From Acinetobacter pittii ANC 4050 (GTDB lineage Bacteria; Pseudomonadota; Gammaproteobacteria; Pseudomonadales; Moraxellaceae): DNA of 64,000 nt. Location of the stretch: contig NZ_KB976987.1 of the NCBI RefSeq assembly GCF_000399685.1, positions 248,001-312,000 of the forward strand, read 5' to 3'. A program made the translations under genes and the position numbers. Positions 39,667-47,830 of this stretch are shown here, piece after piece. The notes beneath the pieces were generated by a model. It saw only the letters and a program-made list of their open reading frames with translations, made no database searches and was not told the origin of the DNA. The stretch's first letter is position 1. Each line of letters starts with the position of its first letter.

Positions 39667-39767
39667 GCCTATTCCAAGCGAACATTTATTATTGAGATGA
39701 GTATAGGCTATTAAAATTCATCTATTCAATAATAGTAATTCATATAAAGTTAAATCTTTCCTTAAAA
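39667..39767. other. AT-rich spacer with the probable promoter of the GHKL gene
   Basis: 101 bp between the GHKL start codon and the first arm of the array. It is AT-rich. I see no clear consensus promoter but expect one on the minus strand. Confidence 0.35.
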
Positions 39768-41171
39768 TTTTGCTGGACATCAGTCATCTAAAACATAATT
39801 CAAATAACTCTCAAGTCTTTATAGCGGAAGACTTACTTCAACTTTTCTTAAAAAGAATTTCGTCTAGCTACGTCTAGCAAAAATTAGTCTTATGGCGCTA
39901 TATCTTTGGATACCAGAAAAATAGGTTCTAACCTATAGATTGCAAGCTTTACGTCTATTTTGACAAATACTGTTTCGTAAGGCTACGTAAGAGTAAATAA
40001 GTACAAATTCATTTTTAGATTTTGTATGACTACGTATAACAAAAGTGAAAACTTTAACTCGAAATCACTTCTCATTTCCTTGATGGTCAACTTATAGAAA
40101 GATCATTAAATTGCTCTCAAAAGTCCATGAATAATACATCTTATTAATTTTTGATAATCGAAATTTCATCAAGGGACATCAAGGAAACTTCTAATTTTTA
40201 CTTATACGAAGTGCTTGCAATTTACCTTGACAGACTATTGTACTAAAGCTGACTATTTTTCTTTTAAATCTTTTATATACCAATGGTTACAGACTATTTT
40301 TACAAGCTTTAAAAAATTGAATTTCGTCAAGGTACGTCAAGGAAGCTTTTACTTTTTGTGTATATAAAGGGTTTGCAAGTTAGGTTTATATAGAACTCCT
40401 AAAAAAAGAAGACCTATCTCAAATTTTTATATAGCAAGGTTTGCAGGCAATTTTAATAGATTAGAAAAGTTGAATTTCATCAACGTACATCAACGTAAAA
40501 TGGCATCTTAAAATTTAATCTTTAGTTATTTATCTAATAAAGAATTAGCTGTACAGCAATATTTGGAGGAAATAACTTCTATGCTAGGCAGTGCAAAGGT
40601 TTCGGCTCTTTTATAATTTTCATTTTGTACAGCTACGTACAACAAAAAACATGATTTATATTCGATTCTGTCTAAGTATGTCTAAGTAATTTTGCTTTAC
40701 GTCCATTTATATAAAATACGCCGTAAGCTATGTGCCATAAGGGTTCGTAGCTTTTTTCAAATATTCATCTCGTAAAGCTACGTAAAGCAAAAACATGATT
40801 TTTATTCAATTCTATCTAAGTACATCTAAGTAATTACTTGGACGGCTTAGCCATCGAAGATAATTTAAAATGCTCTATAAGCTATGTATATCAATGGATG
40901 AAGCAGATTTCTAGAAAGTATATTTATCTAAACCTGTCCAAGTACGTCCAAGTAAATTTTGCTTTACAGCGTTTTATGAAAAATACACCGTACGCTATGG
41001 GTCAGTAGGGTTTTAGTTTTTCTAAACCTCCATCTAGTAAAGCCACGTAAAGCAAAAAACTTAGCTTTTTGTTTGACGGCGGTTATCTTTAATTTCTTTG
41101 AAAAACTAGATATAGAAAGGCCTTGACTGAATTTTGAAGCATTGAATTTGTCAAACTACGTCAAACAAAAA
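39768..41171 (+). repeat. Array of 13 tandem 8-mer pairs with co-varying upstream arms (unrecognised structured elements)
   Basis: No gene is present. Each unit has an 8-mer, a 2-nt spacer (mostly TA) and the same 8-mer again, pattern YRTNNARS-TA-CRTNNARS. Starts and second copies: 39861 CGTCTAGC, 39976 CGTAAGAG, 40023 CGTATAAC, 40167 CATCAAGG, 40325 CGTCAAGG, 40478 CATCAACG, 40626 CGTACAAC, 40669 TGTCTAAG, 40771 CGTAAAGC, 40813 CATCTAAG, 40935 CGTCCAAG, 41036 CGTAAAGC, 41149 CGTCAAAC. Reverse-complement arms of 7-13 nt lie 80-111 nt upstream at 39768, 39884, 40075, 40225, 40546, 40690, 40834, 40957 and 41066. The arms change together with the 8-mers. All units point the same way. Function unknown. 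Confidence 0.85.
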
Positions 41172-41233
41172 ATTATTTTCTTTATTGATTAAAATTTTAA
41201 TTCTTCAGGAGTCACTTCTTTAATAAAATTCAA

Positions 41234-41248
41234 ATGAGAAAAACTCAT
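41234..41248. promoter_or_regulatory. LysR-type operator ATGAGAAAAACTCAT upstream of lysR
   Basis: Perfect inverted repeat ATGAG-N5-CTCAT with T-N11-A geometry, 225 nt before the LysR start. The identical 15-mer, and its next base A, occurs at 47685 before the Rieske operon. Confidence 0.7.
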
Positions 41249-41473
41249 AGATAGAATACTTTTACTCACTTTTTATTAAATTATATTTATGAGATTTTAG
41301 GGCTTTCCTGAGAAATGGATCATAATTGAAGAAATTCAAACCATTTATGCCGAGAATATCTGGTTTATTCGCTATTAGTATGTTCAAAAGACAATTTTCA
41401 TAGTAAATAGCGGAATAAAAGAACTCGAATTGGAAAAGAGTTTTTAAGGAAATAGGACAAATTAGGAGTGTCC

Positions 41474-42400
41474 ATGAAAATTAAGCCATTGCCGCCAATG
41501 AACAGCTTAATTGTATTCGAGGCAGCCGCACGCCACCTCAGTTTTACAAAAGCTGCAAACGAATTGAATGTTACTCAAGGCGCTATCAGTCGACAAATTC
41601 GACAGCTCGAAGAATATTTAGGTAAGGAATTATTCCTAAGAGCTAATCGAAATATTTCCCTAACTCCTACTGGATTGCAATATTATCAAACGATCTATAG
41701 TGCTTTATTAGATGTCGCCCAAGCTACTGCTGAAATCAAGAAATGGCAAGGAGAGCATCAAATAACTGTGGCTACGACTAATGCTATGGCTGCTCTTTGG
41801 TTACTCCCGAAAGTGGCTGCTTTTCAACAGAATAATGAGGGCGTTGATTTAAGAATTTTAACGACAGACAATATTTCAGATTTGCACAAAATGGACTTCG
41901 ATCTGGCATTATTTTATTGTCGTGTCCCTCCAGCGGGAATGAGAGTTACTACACTATTTCCTGAAGAGGTTTTTCCTGTTTGTAGTCCAAATTATCTTGC
42001 TCAATTTAAAGACGATACCTCTCCCGAAGAGATTTTTGGAAAAGCTCTATTATATTTAGATGACGCTCAAAAAGATTGGATTACTTGGTCTGAGTGGTTT
42101 GAAGCGGTAAATTATCCTATTGTAAAACCAAAAAATAGGGTGAATATCAACAACTATCCAATGCTTTTGCAGGCCGCAATTAATGGTCAGGGTGTGGCTT
42201 TAGCGTGGGGTTCACTCGTGGATGATTATTTACAAAGTGGTGCTTTAGTTAGACCTGTTGAGACTGTTCTTCGTACTCAAGCAAATTTCAGTATGCTAGA
42301 ACCAGCAGATAGGGGAGTTATTCCTTCTAGTGTTAAGCATTTCCGCAGTTGGCTGCTAGATCAATTACCAGGGCAAGTTGGACAAAAAGGTCTAAATTAA
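41474..42400 (+). CDS. LysR-family regulator (GcvA-like), probable regulator of the catabolic cargo
   Basis: Regulator of 308 residues from ATG 41474, with AGGAG five bases upstream. The N-terminal helix-turn-helix (FEAAARHLSFTKAANELNVT, then GAISRQIRQLEEYLGKELF) and the substrate-binding domain match the GcvA/AmpR branch. It is the only regulator in the cargo region. Six T-N11-A operators stand upstream of it and of five other cargo promoters, so it probably controls itself and the cluster; the effector may be the transported onium compound or a product. Regulation is inference. Confidence 0.92.
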   Translation: MKIKPLPPMNSLIVFEAAARHLSFTKAANELNVTQGAISRQIRQLEEYLGKELFLRANRNISLTPTGLQYYQTIYSALLDVAQATAEIKKWQGEHQITVATTNAMAALWLLPKVAAFQQNNEGVDLRILTTDNISDLHKMDFDLALFYCRVPPAGMRVTTLFPEEVFPVCSPNYLAQFKDDTSPEEIFGKALLYLDDAQKDWITWSEWFEAVNYPIVKPKNRVNINNYPMLLQAAINGQGVALAWGSLVDDYLQSGALVRPVETVLRTQANFSMLEPADRGVIPSSVKHFRSWLLDQLPGQVGQKGLN

Positions 42401-42466
42401 TTTTTTAGTAATAATTTTCTCTTGAAAACTAGGAATTTTGATATTTCTAGTTTTCAAGACCTTCAA

Positions 42467-43765
42467 TTAATTTGATAAAAGCTTAGTTTCAAAAGGATAT
42501 AATGTTAAAATTTCAGGACCCTTTTCTGTAATTAAGATCTGATTTTCAAGTTTGACACCTGGTCCACCAGCTTTATGACCTACATAACTTTCTACACACA
42601 TCACCATTCCTGGTTCTAATACGCCATCATAGCCATAGCTATCCCAAGCCTCTTTAAAGTAGATGCCAGGTGCTTCATCACATAATCCAACCCCATGATA
42701 AAGGAATGAATAGTGGTTATATTCATTTGGATCATACTGTAGAGCCTTATGAGTAAGTTCTTTATAAGTTATGCCAGCCCGCAATAATTCGGTATTAAAG
42801 TGAATTTGATCATATGCCATCTGATAAATTCGTTTTTGCTTATCGGTTGGAGTTTCATCCCCACACAACCAAGTTCGTGAAGTATCAACACAAATACCAT
42901 AAGCACCGATCATATCCGTATCGAATCCGACCAACTCACCATTCTGAATGATACGGCCGCTGCATTCTTGGTACCATGGATTACAGCGTGGGCCAGATGA
43001 GAGTAAACGAGTTTCAATCCATTCACCCCCACGTGCAATATTTTCCGCATGTAAGTATGACCATAGGCGTTGTTCTGAAACACCTGGTTCAAGATGATCA
43101 TGCATCACTTTTATTGCTGAATCTGTAGCATGTACAGCACAACGCATAGCATTGATTTCATCTTCACCTTTAATTGCACGTGCAAGCTCCATAATAACTT
43201 CGCCGTTTTCAATGCTTAAGCCAAGATGTTCAAGTTCTTTGATACCTTCGTCATTACATTTATCAATCGCAATTCGTTTATTGCCTTTACCAAATTGTAA
43301 AACAACGTCATAAATTTCGTTTGCCCATTTTTTCACTTGTTCATCAATGCGAGAACCTGCACAAAAATAAAACCATGAAATACAAGGACGAATTTGGGTT
43401 ACCACCTTAGAATGTTCAGCTAGGAAATCGCAATGGTCAAATTCCCAAAGTACTACCTGTCCCTCTGCAGAAATATAGGTATATCGACCAGCATTATGCA
43501 ATAACCATACTTGCATATTAGTTGTGCCTGTAGCATAGCGGATATTGATTGGGTCATATAACAATATTCCAGCTAATCCTTGTTGCTTCAGTAGAGCACA
43601 TATACGGTTTAAACGATATTGATGCATTCGATCAAGGTTAGGAAGAGTGAGGCCTGCTTGCTGCCATTCAGAAATAGCTAAATCACCTGGTCCAATCTGA
43701 TGCATATTTAAATGTTCAGGGTGACGATTACCAATACGATTTTGATGAAGTTTCATATTTTTCAT
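42467..43765 (-). CDS. M24-family metalloenzyme of the DddP (DMSP lyase) type
   Basis: Protein of 432 residues in the creatinase/aminopeptidase-P fold. Metal ligands: Asp282 and Asp284 (GFDTD), Asp294 (CVDTS), His357 (YHGVG), Glu392 (CVES) and Glu407 (KLENQ), with Asp363 in HGVGLCDE. Spacing and motifs match what I recall of DddP (D295, D297, D307, H371, D377, E406, E421), and the stretch RGGEWIETRLLSSGPR is also DddP-like. DddP cleaves dimethylsulfoniopropionate to DMS and acrylate. A related onium hydrolase or lyase remains possible. The ATG at 43765 has an AAGGAAG site. Downstream of BCCT gene 1, same strand. Confidence 0.75.
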   Translation of the reverse strand: MKNMKLHQNRIGNRHPEHLNMHQIGPGDLAISEWQQAGLTLPNLDRMHQYRLNRICALLKQQGLAGILLYDPINIRYATGTTNMQVWLLHNAGRYTYISAEGQVVLWEFDHCDFLAEHSKVVTQIRPCISWFYFCAGSRIDEQVKKWANEIYDVVLQFGKGNKRIAIDKCNDEGIKELEHLGLSIENGEVIMELARAIKGEDEINAMRCAVHATDSAIKVMHDHLEPGVSEQRLWSYLHAENIARGGEWIETRLLSSGPRCNPWYQECSGRIIQNGELVGFDTDMIGAYGICVDTSRTWLCGDETPTDKQKRIYQMAYDQIHFNTELLRAGITYKELTHKALQYDPNEYNHYSFLYHGVGLCDEAPGIYFKEAWDSYGYDGVLEPGMVMCVESYVGHKAGGPGVKLENQILITEKGPEILTLYPFETKLLSN

Positions 43766-43852
43766 ATTGCTTCCTTGATGAGATTTATCTTCCTATAATT
43801 CTTTGTTAGAAATTTATTATGGTTTAACTATTTGTTTTAAATTGAAAATATA

Positions 43853-43893
43853 AGTTTAGAAGAGAGTTTTAGATTATAACTTTCTTCTAAACT
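43853..43893 (-). terminator. Hairpin between BCCT gene 1 and the M24 gene
   Basis: AGTTTAGAAG and CTTCTAAACT pair around an AT-rich loop, about 20 nt after the BCCT1 stop, followed on the minus strand by T-rich sequence. It may reduce but not abolish read-through into the M24 gene. Confidence 0.5.
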
Positions 43894-43911
43894 GTGAGAT
43901 AGAAGTCTAGA

Positions 43912-45588
43912 TTATGCTTCAGGCTCGATCTTCGGATGTTTAGGTACAACGTTAATATTTGCTATATCTTCTTGTCTGAAAGCTTTCATAAGTGCTACAG
44001 CCATAATTGTGAGCAAAACAATAATAGGGAACCCAAATAGTGTGACAGCGGCTTGAATCGCTTTGAGACCTCCTACATAAAGCAAACCTAGGCTGATTGC
44101 AGTAACAAACACACACCACAAAAGACGAGTACGGATAGGAGTGTCTTTTTCAGATAAGGTATCAAGGAAACATAGAACATGTGTCCCGCCATCTTGTGAT
44201 GTTACAAGATAAGTAATGAGTAGAAGACAGGTTGCAATACTAAGAATTTGTCCAAAAATACCTCCTCCTCCAACAGCATCAAATAAAGCAAAAACGGCGA
44301 GGGTACTGTCTTTTTGTGTCGCTTTTACTATAGGACCACCAGTAAACTCTTCCTGTGGTTCTGCTTTATCTTCAGTTTGAGAAGTAATGGTAGGATGTGT
44401 TGTTGCAGTGGTTGATTGCGTATTCTCTACCAAAGCTGATTGCTGTTTTTCAAATGTATGGCGAGAGTCTTGCTCAATTTTTAGAGCTGAACCGCCGAAC
44501 ACTGCAAACCAGAAAAAAGTAACCAAAGTTGGAACAACAAGCACACCTGCAATGAGTTGACGGATAGTACGTCCTTTTGAAATTTTAGCAATGAACATAC
44601 CTACAAATGGAGCCCAAGTTGACCACCATAACCAATAGAAAGCTGTCCACCAGTTTTGCCACTCAGAGTCTTTTTGAGTATCACTCCACAAACTCATGCC
44701 TACAAAATTAGATGTATAGTTACCAATACCTTCTAAGTAAGAATTAGTAATGTATCTAGCAGGTCCAATGAGCATAAGGATTACAATCAAAATGATTGAT
44801 AGGATAATATTAAGTTCAGAAATACGGCGCATTCCTGTACCAATACCGCGCACTACAGAGAAAGTGGCAATACTGGATAAGGTAATCATGAGAATAAATT
44901 GAACAGTTGTGTTGGTTTCTAGGCCAAAAACTTTATGTAATCCGGCATTTATTTGTAAAACACCTAAAGCGAGAGTTTGAGAGATACCAAAAGTTGTGAC
45001 AACAATTACGACAATATCAATAAAATGTCCGATAGGACCATAAATACGATCGCCAATAAGCGGATGTAAAATTGAACGTAAAGAAAAAGGTAGACCTTTA
45101 CGATAAGAAAAATAACCAATTGCTAACGCTGCTATACAGTAAACAGACCATGCATGTAATCCCCAGTGAAAGTAGGTAATTTGCATTGCCATACTAGCTG
45201 CTTCATCCGTGAAGCCTTTTGTAAATGGATTACTCGCATAATGGTTCATTGGTTCAGCAACGCCCCAAAATACTAAACCGACTCCCATGGCACATGAAAA
45301 CAACATCGAAATCCATGCAAAATAACTGTATTCAGGTTTATCTGTATCTTTTCCCAGTTTTATTAAACCATAACGGCTGCACATGACATAAATTAAGAAA
45401 AAGCAGATCGCTGTAACAGATAGCAAAATGAACCATTTCATATTGCGCAGTAAGGCGCTTGATAAATCAGCAAATATTTTCGCTGCTTCGGTTGCATAAA
45501 TTGCGCAAAAAAGTACAAATGCGACTACTAATATTTTTGAAATAATTGAAACCGCAGAATTGGATTCAGCAACCCTTGTTGTACGCAT
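43912..45588 (-). CDS. BCCT-family transporter 1 (betaine/carnitine/choline type)
   Basis: Inner-membrane transporter of 558 residues with twelve predicted helices. The BCCT signature NWWTAFYWLWWSTWAPFVG lies in the middle, followed by AKISKGRTIRQ. Substrates of the family are trimethylammonium compounds and DMSP. Between the helices near residues 345-420 there is an unusually long, Thr/Glu/Gln-rich hydrophilic loop. The ATG at 45588 has GGAGGAG upstream; the longer frame to 45612 lacks one. A paralogue is directly upstream with a similar promoter. An operator (45701-45715) lies 113 nt upstream. Confidence 0.92.
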   Translation of the reverse strand: MRTTRVAESNSAVSIISKILVVAFVLFCAIYATEAAKIFADLSSALLRNMKWFILLSVTAICFFLIYVMCSRYGLIKLGKDTDKPEYSYFAWISMLFSCAMGVGLVFWGVAEPMNHYASNPFTKGFTDEAASMAMQITYFHWGLHAWSVYCIAALAIGYFSYRKGLPFSLRSILHPLIGDRIYGPIGHFIDIVVIVVTTFGISQTLALGVLQINAGLHKVFGLETNTTVQFILMITLSSIATFSVVRGIGTGMRRISELNIILSIILIVILMLIGPARYITNSYLEGIGNYTSNFVGMSLWSDTQKDSEWQNWWTAFYWLWWSTWAPFVGMFIAKISKGRTIRQLIAGVLVVPTLVTFFWFAVFGGSALKIEQDSRHTFEKQQSALVENTQSTTATTHPTITSQTEDKAEPQEEFTGGPIVKATQKDSTLAVFALFDAVGGGGIFGQILSIATCLLLITYLVTSQDGGTHVLCFLDTLSEKDTPIRTRLLWCVFVTAISLGLLYVGGLKAIQAAVTLFGFPIIVLLTIMAVALMKAFRQEDIANINVVPKHPKIEPEA

Positions 45589-45700
45589 AACTCCTCCTTG
45601 GATGCGTGGCAAACAGCTAGAATCATTAGCTGTTTTATACGAATAATATAGAGTAGTGAGGAGTACTAATTTTGCTCAACCGATTTATTTTCACTCTTGA

Positions 45701-45715
45701 GTGAGTTTTTATCAT
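45701..45715. promoter_or_regulatory. LysR-type operator upstream of BCCT gene 1
   Basis: GTGAGTTTTTATCAT, one mismatch to the ATGA-N7-TCAT consensus, 113 nt before the BCCT1 start and embedded in a promoter region similar to that of BCCT2. Confidence 0.6.
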
Positions 45716-45805
45716 AGGTAGTTGGATAGAAGACAATATGAAAAATTACACATTATAAAATTGGCTAGAAGATTTTACTTCTAGCCAATTGGGGATAATA
45801 GTTAA

Positions 45806-47503
45806 TTACTCTACAATCAGTTGATCATTTAATTCTTTATCCTCTTTTTTAGGAGTTTGAACTAATTTTTTCTCCAAGGGGGGAGCATCGGCTTGAATAT
45901 AAACTATTTCATTTTCCTGAAATTTCGGATCTTGTCGTAAGCTTTTTATTAATGAGAAACCCATAATTCCTAATAGAATCGAGATAGGAAAACCCGCAAT
46001 AATACAAGCTGTTTTTATAGCCGTTAGACCGCCAGCTAGTAGTAGTCCTCCACCAATTAAAGGAATAATAGCACTCCAAATCAGCCGAATTCCGATTGAT
46101 GGGTCCGTTGCACCAGAAGAATCTAAGAAACAAAGTACTAATATTCCAGAGTTAACTAAGGTAATCACATGAATGGCTAATAGTAAGCAAAGTAAGGCGC
46201 TGAGAATGATTTTAGTATCAGAGTTTGGAGTGAGATGGTCAAAGAACACGAATACCGCTCGTGCTGGATCTTGTTGAGTCGCTTCGGTGATAGTGAGTTC
46301 GTGAGCTGGAACTTTATCGACTGATGTACTAGAAGGGATATTCGTAACAATTGTTGAAGATGTTTGTTGGTGGGAAGTTTTCTCTATTTTCAGTGCGGCT
46401 CCACCAAATGCGGCTATCCAAAGAAAAGTAAGTAAAGTGGGGGCTGCAAGTGAGCCTAAGATAACTTGGCGAATGGTACGCCCTTTTGATATTCGGGCAA
46501 TAAATAATCCTACAAATGGTGCCCAAGTCATCCACCACGGCCAATAATAAGCGGTCCATGAGTTTTGCCAGCCAGAATCTTTCTGAGCATCACTCCATAA
46601 ACTCATCCCAATAATATTCTGTAGATAGTCACCAATACCTTCAAAAAAAGTATTCAAAATGTAACTTGATGAACCAATAAAGATAATAGCAAATACTAGA
46701 ATGTAGGAAAGAACCATATTACCTTCGGCAATAATTTTAAATCCTTTACTTATTGCAGATAAAAGTGAGAGAGTTGCTAGGGCACAAAGTACTAGTACTA
46801 GGATTAATTGGATTTTCACATCCATACTAATACCAAAAGTATGATTAAGGCCTGTATTTAGCTCAAGAATCCCCATACTTAATGATTGGGAAATACCAAA
46901 AGCGGTAATGACAATAGTTAATGTATCGACTATATCTCCAATTGGACCATATATTTTTTTCCCAATTAGAGGGTATAAGACTGAGCGCATTGCGAAAGGT
47001 AAGTCTTTACGATATGCAAAATACCCTAAAGCAACAGCTACTAAACAAAACAGTCCCCATGGGTGTAGTCCCCAATGGAAAAATGTTAACTGCATTGCCA
47101 TACGGGCTGATTCATCAGATAGCCCTTGAGTAAAAGGATTACTAGCATAGTGACTGATTGGCTCAGCTACAGACCAAAACATTAGGCCAATTCCCATACC
47201 GCATGAGAAAAGCATACATATCCAGGCCAAATTACTATATTCAGGCTTTTCGTTATCTTTTCCTAATTTTATTTGTCCAAAACGACTCATACATAAGTAA
47301 AGCAGAAATACTAATAAGCTTGTGGCTAGTAACAAGAGATACCATTTTGCATTTTGTAATAAGGTATTAGATATCAGTTGAAAATATTCACCTGCCTGTT
47401 TTTCCTTAAAAATGCAAAAAGCAATAAAAATGAAGAGTAATAACTTCGAGACAATAGTAACAGTTGGATTAAGCCCTTTCATGACTCCTGTTGTTGTACG
47501 CAT
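45806..47503 (-). CDS. BCCT-family transporter 2
   Basis: Paralogue of BCCT 1, 565 residues. Signature NSWTAYYWPWWMTWAPFVG, then ARISKGRTIRQ. The two proteins share the MRTT N-terminus, the helix sequences and the long variable loop, so they arose by tandem duplication. An AAGGAG site precedes the ATG at 47503, in the same context as BCCT 1. An operator (47618-47632) lies 115 nt upstream, almost the same spacing as in gene 1. Substrate probably overlaps with BCCT 1 but could differ in affinity. Confidence 0.92.
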   Translation of the reverse strand: MRTTTGVMKGLNPTVTIVSKLLLFIFIAFCIFKEKQAGEYFQLISNTLLQNAKWYLLLLATSLLVFLLYLCMSRFGQIKLGKDNEKPEYSNLAWICMLFSCGMGIGLMFWSVAEPISHYASNPFTQGLSDESARMAMQLTFFHWGLHPWGLFCLVAVALGYFAYRKDLPFAMRSVLYPLIGKKIYGPIGDIVDTLTIVITAFGISQSLSMGILELNTGLNHTFGISMDVKIQLILVLVLCALATLSLLSAISKGFKIIAEGNMVLSYILVFAIIFIGSSSYILNTFFEGIGDYLQNIIGMSLWSDAQKDSGWQNSWTAYYWPWWMTWAPFVGLFIARISKGRTIRQVILGSLAAPTLLTFLWIAAFGGAALKIEKTSHQQTSSTIVTNIPSSTSVDKVPAHELTITEATQQDPARAVFVFFDHLTPNSDTKIILSALLCLLLAIHVITLVNSGILVLCFLDSSGATDPSIGIRLIWSAIIPLIGGGLLLAGGLTAIKTACIIAGFPISILLGIMGFSLIKSLRQDPKFQENEIVYIQADAPPLEKKLVQTPKKEDKELNDQLIVE

Positions 47504-47617
47504 AACTACTCCTTCGATGCGTTTCCAACAGCTAAAAAACGATTAGCTGCTTAATACTAATATTACAGAGTAGTAAGGTGGCAGAAGATAGCTCAACTGA
47601 TTTATTCTCACCAACTA

Positions 47618-47632
47618 ATGAGTTTTAGTCAT
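47618..47632. promoter_or_regulatory. LysR-type operator upstream of BCCT gene 2
   Basis: ATGAGTTTTAGTCAT, a near-perfect palindrome with T-N11-A, 115 nt before BCCT2 in the 327-bp divergent region shared with the Rieske operon. Confidence 0.7.
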
Positions 47633-47684
47633 GAGTAGCAATTGTTTTTGTAAAAATCGTAGTAACTAAATCTGTTTCATACGT

Positions 47685-47699
47685 ATGAGAAAAACTCAT
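47685..47699. promoter_or_regulatory. LysR-type operator upstream of the Rieske operon
   Basis: ATGAGAAAAACTCAT, identical to the site upstream of lysR; 131 nt before the Rieske start codon. With the site at 47618 it sits in the divergent BCCT2/Rieske region, which otherwise holds AT-rich promoter sequence and no gene. Confidence 0.75.
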
Positions 47700-47830
47700 A
47701 TATGCCTAGCTAAAAAGTCGTTTGTCGGATGAATCGATATTTAACACAATCTCTAAAGAAATAGCAGAGTGTGCAAATCATCTCAACGCAGGGAGTTCTG
47801 CGTTAGTTTTAAATATATGGAGATCATCAG

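Noticed and set aside
39768-41171. CRISPR array
   Set aside because: The repeated parts are not constant sequences separated by spacers; the 8-mers themselves vary, occur as tandem pairs and have distant complementary arms. No cas genes are nearby.
39768-41171. Integron attC array
   Set aside because: No GTTRRRY/RYYYAAC core sites, no integron integrase and no cassette genes between the units.
42467-43765. Ordinary Xaa-Pro dipeptidase
   Set aside because: The ligand spacing and the HGVGLCDE and RGGEWIETRLL motifs fit DddP better than prolidases, and the context is BCCT transport and not peptide use; activity is still unproven.
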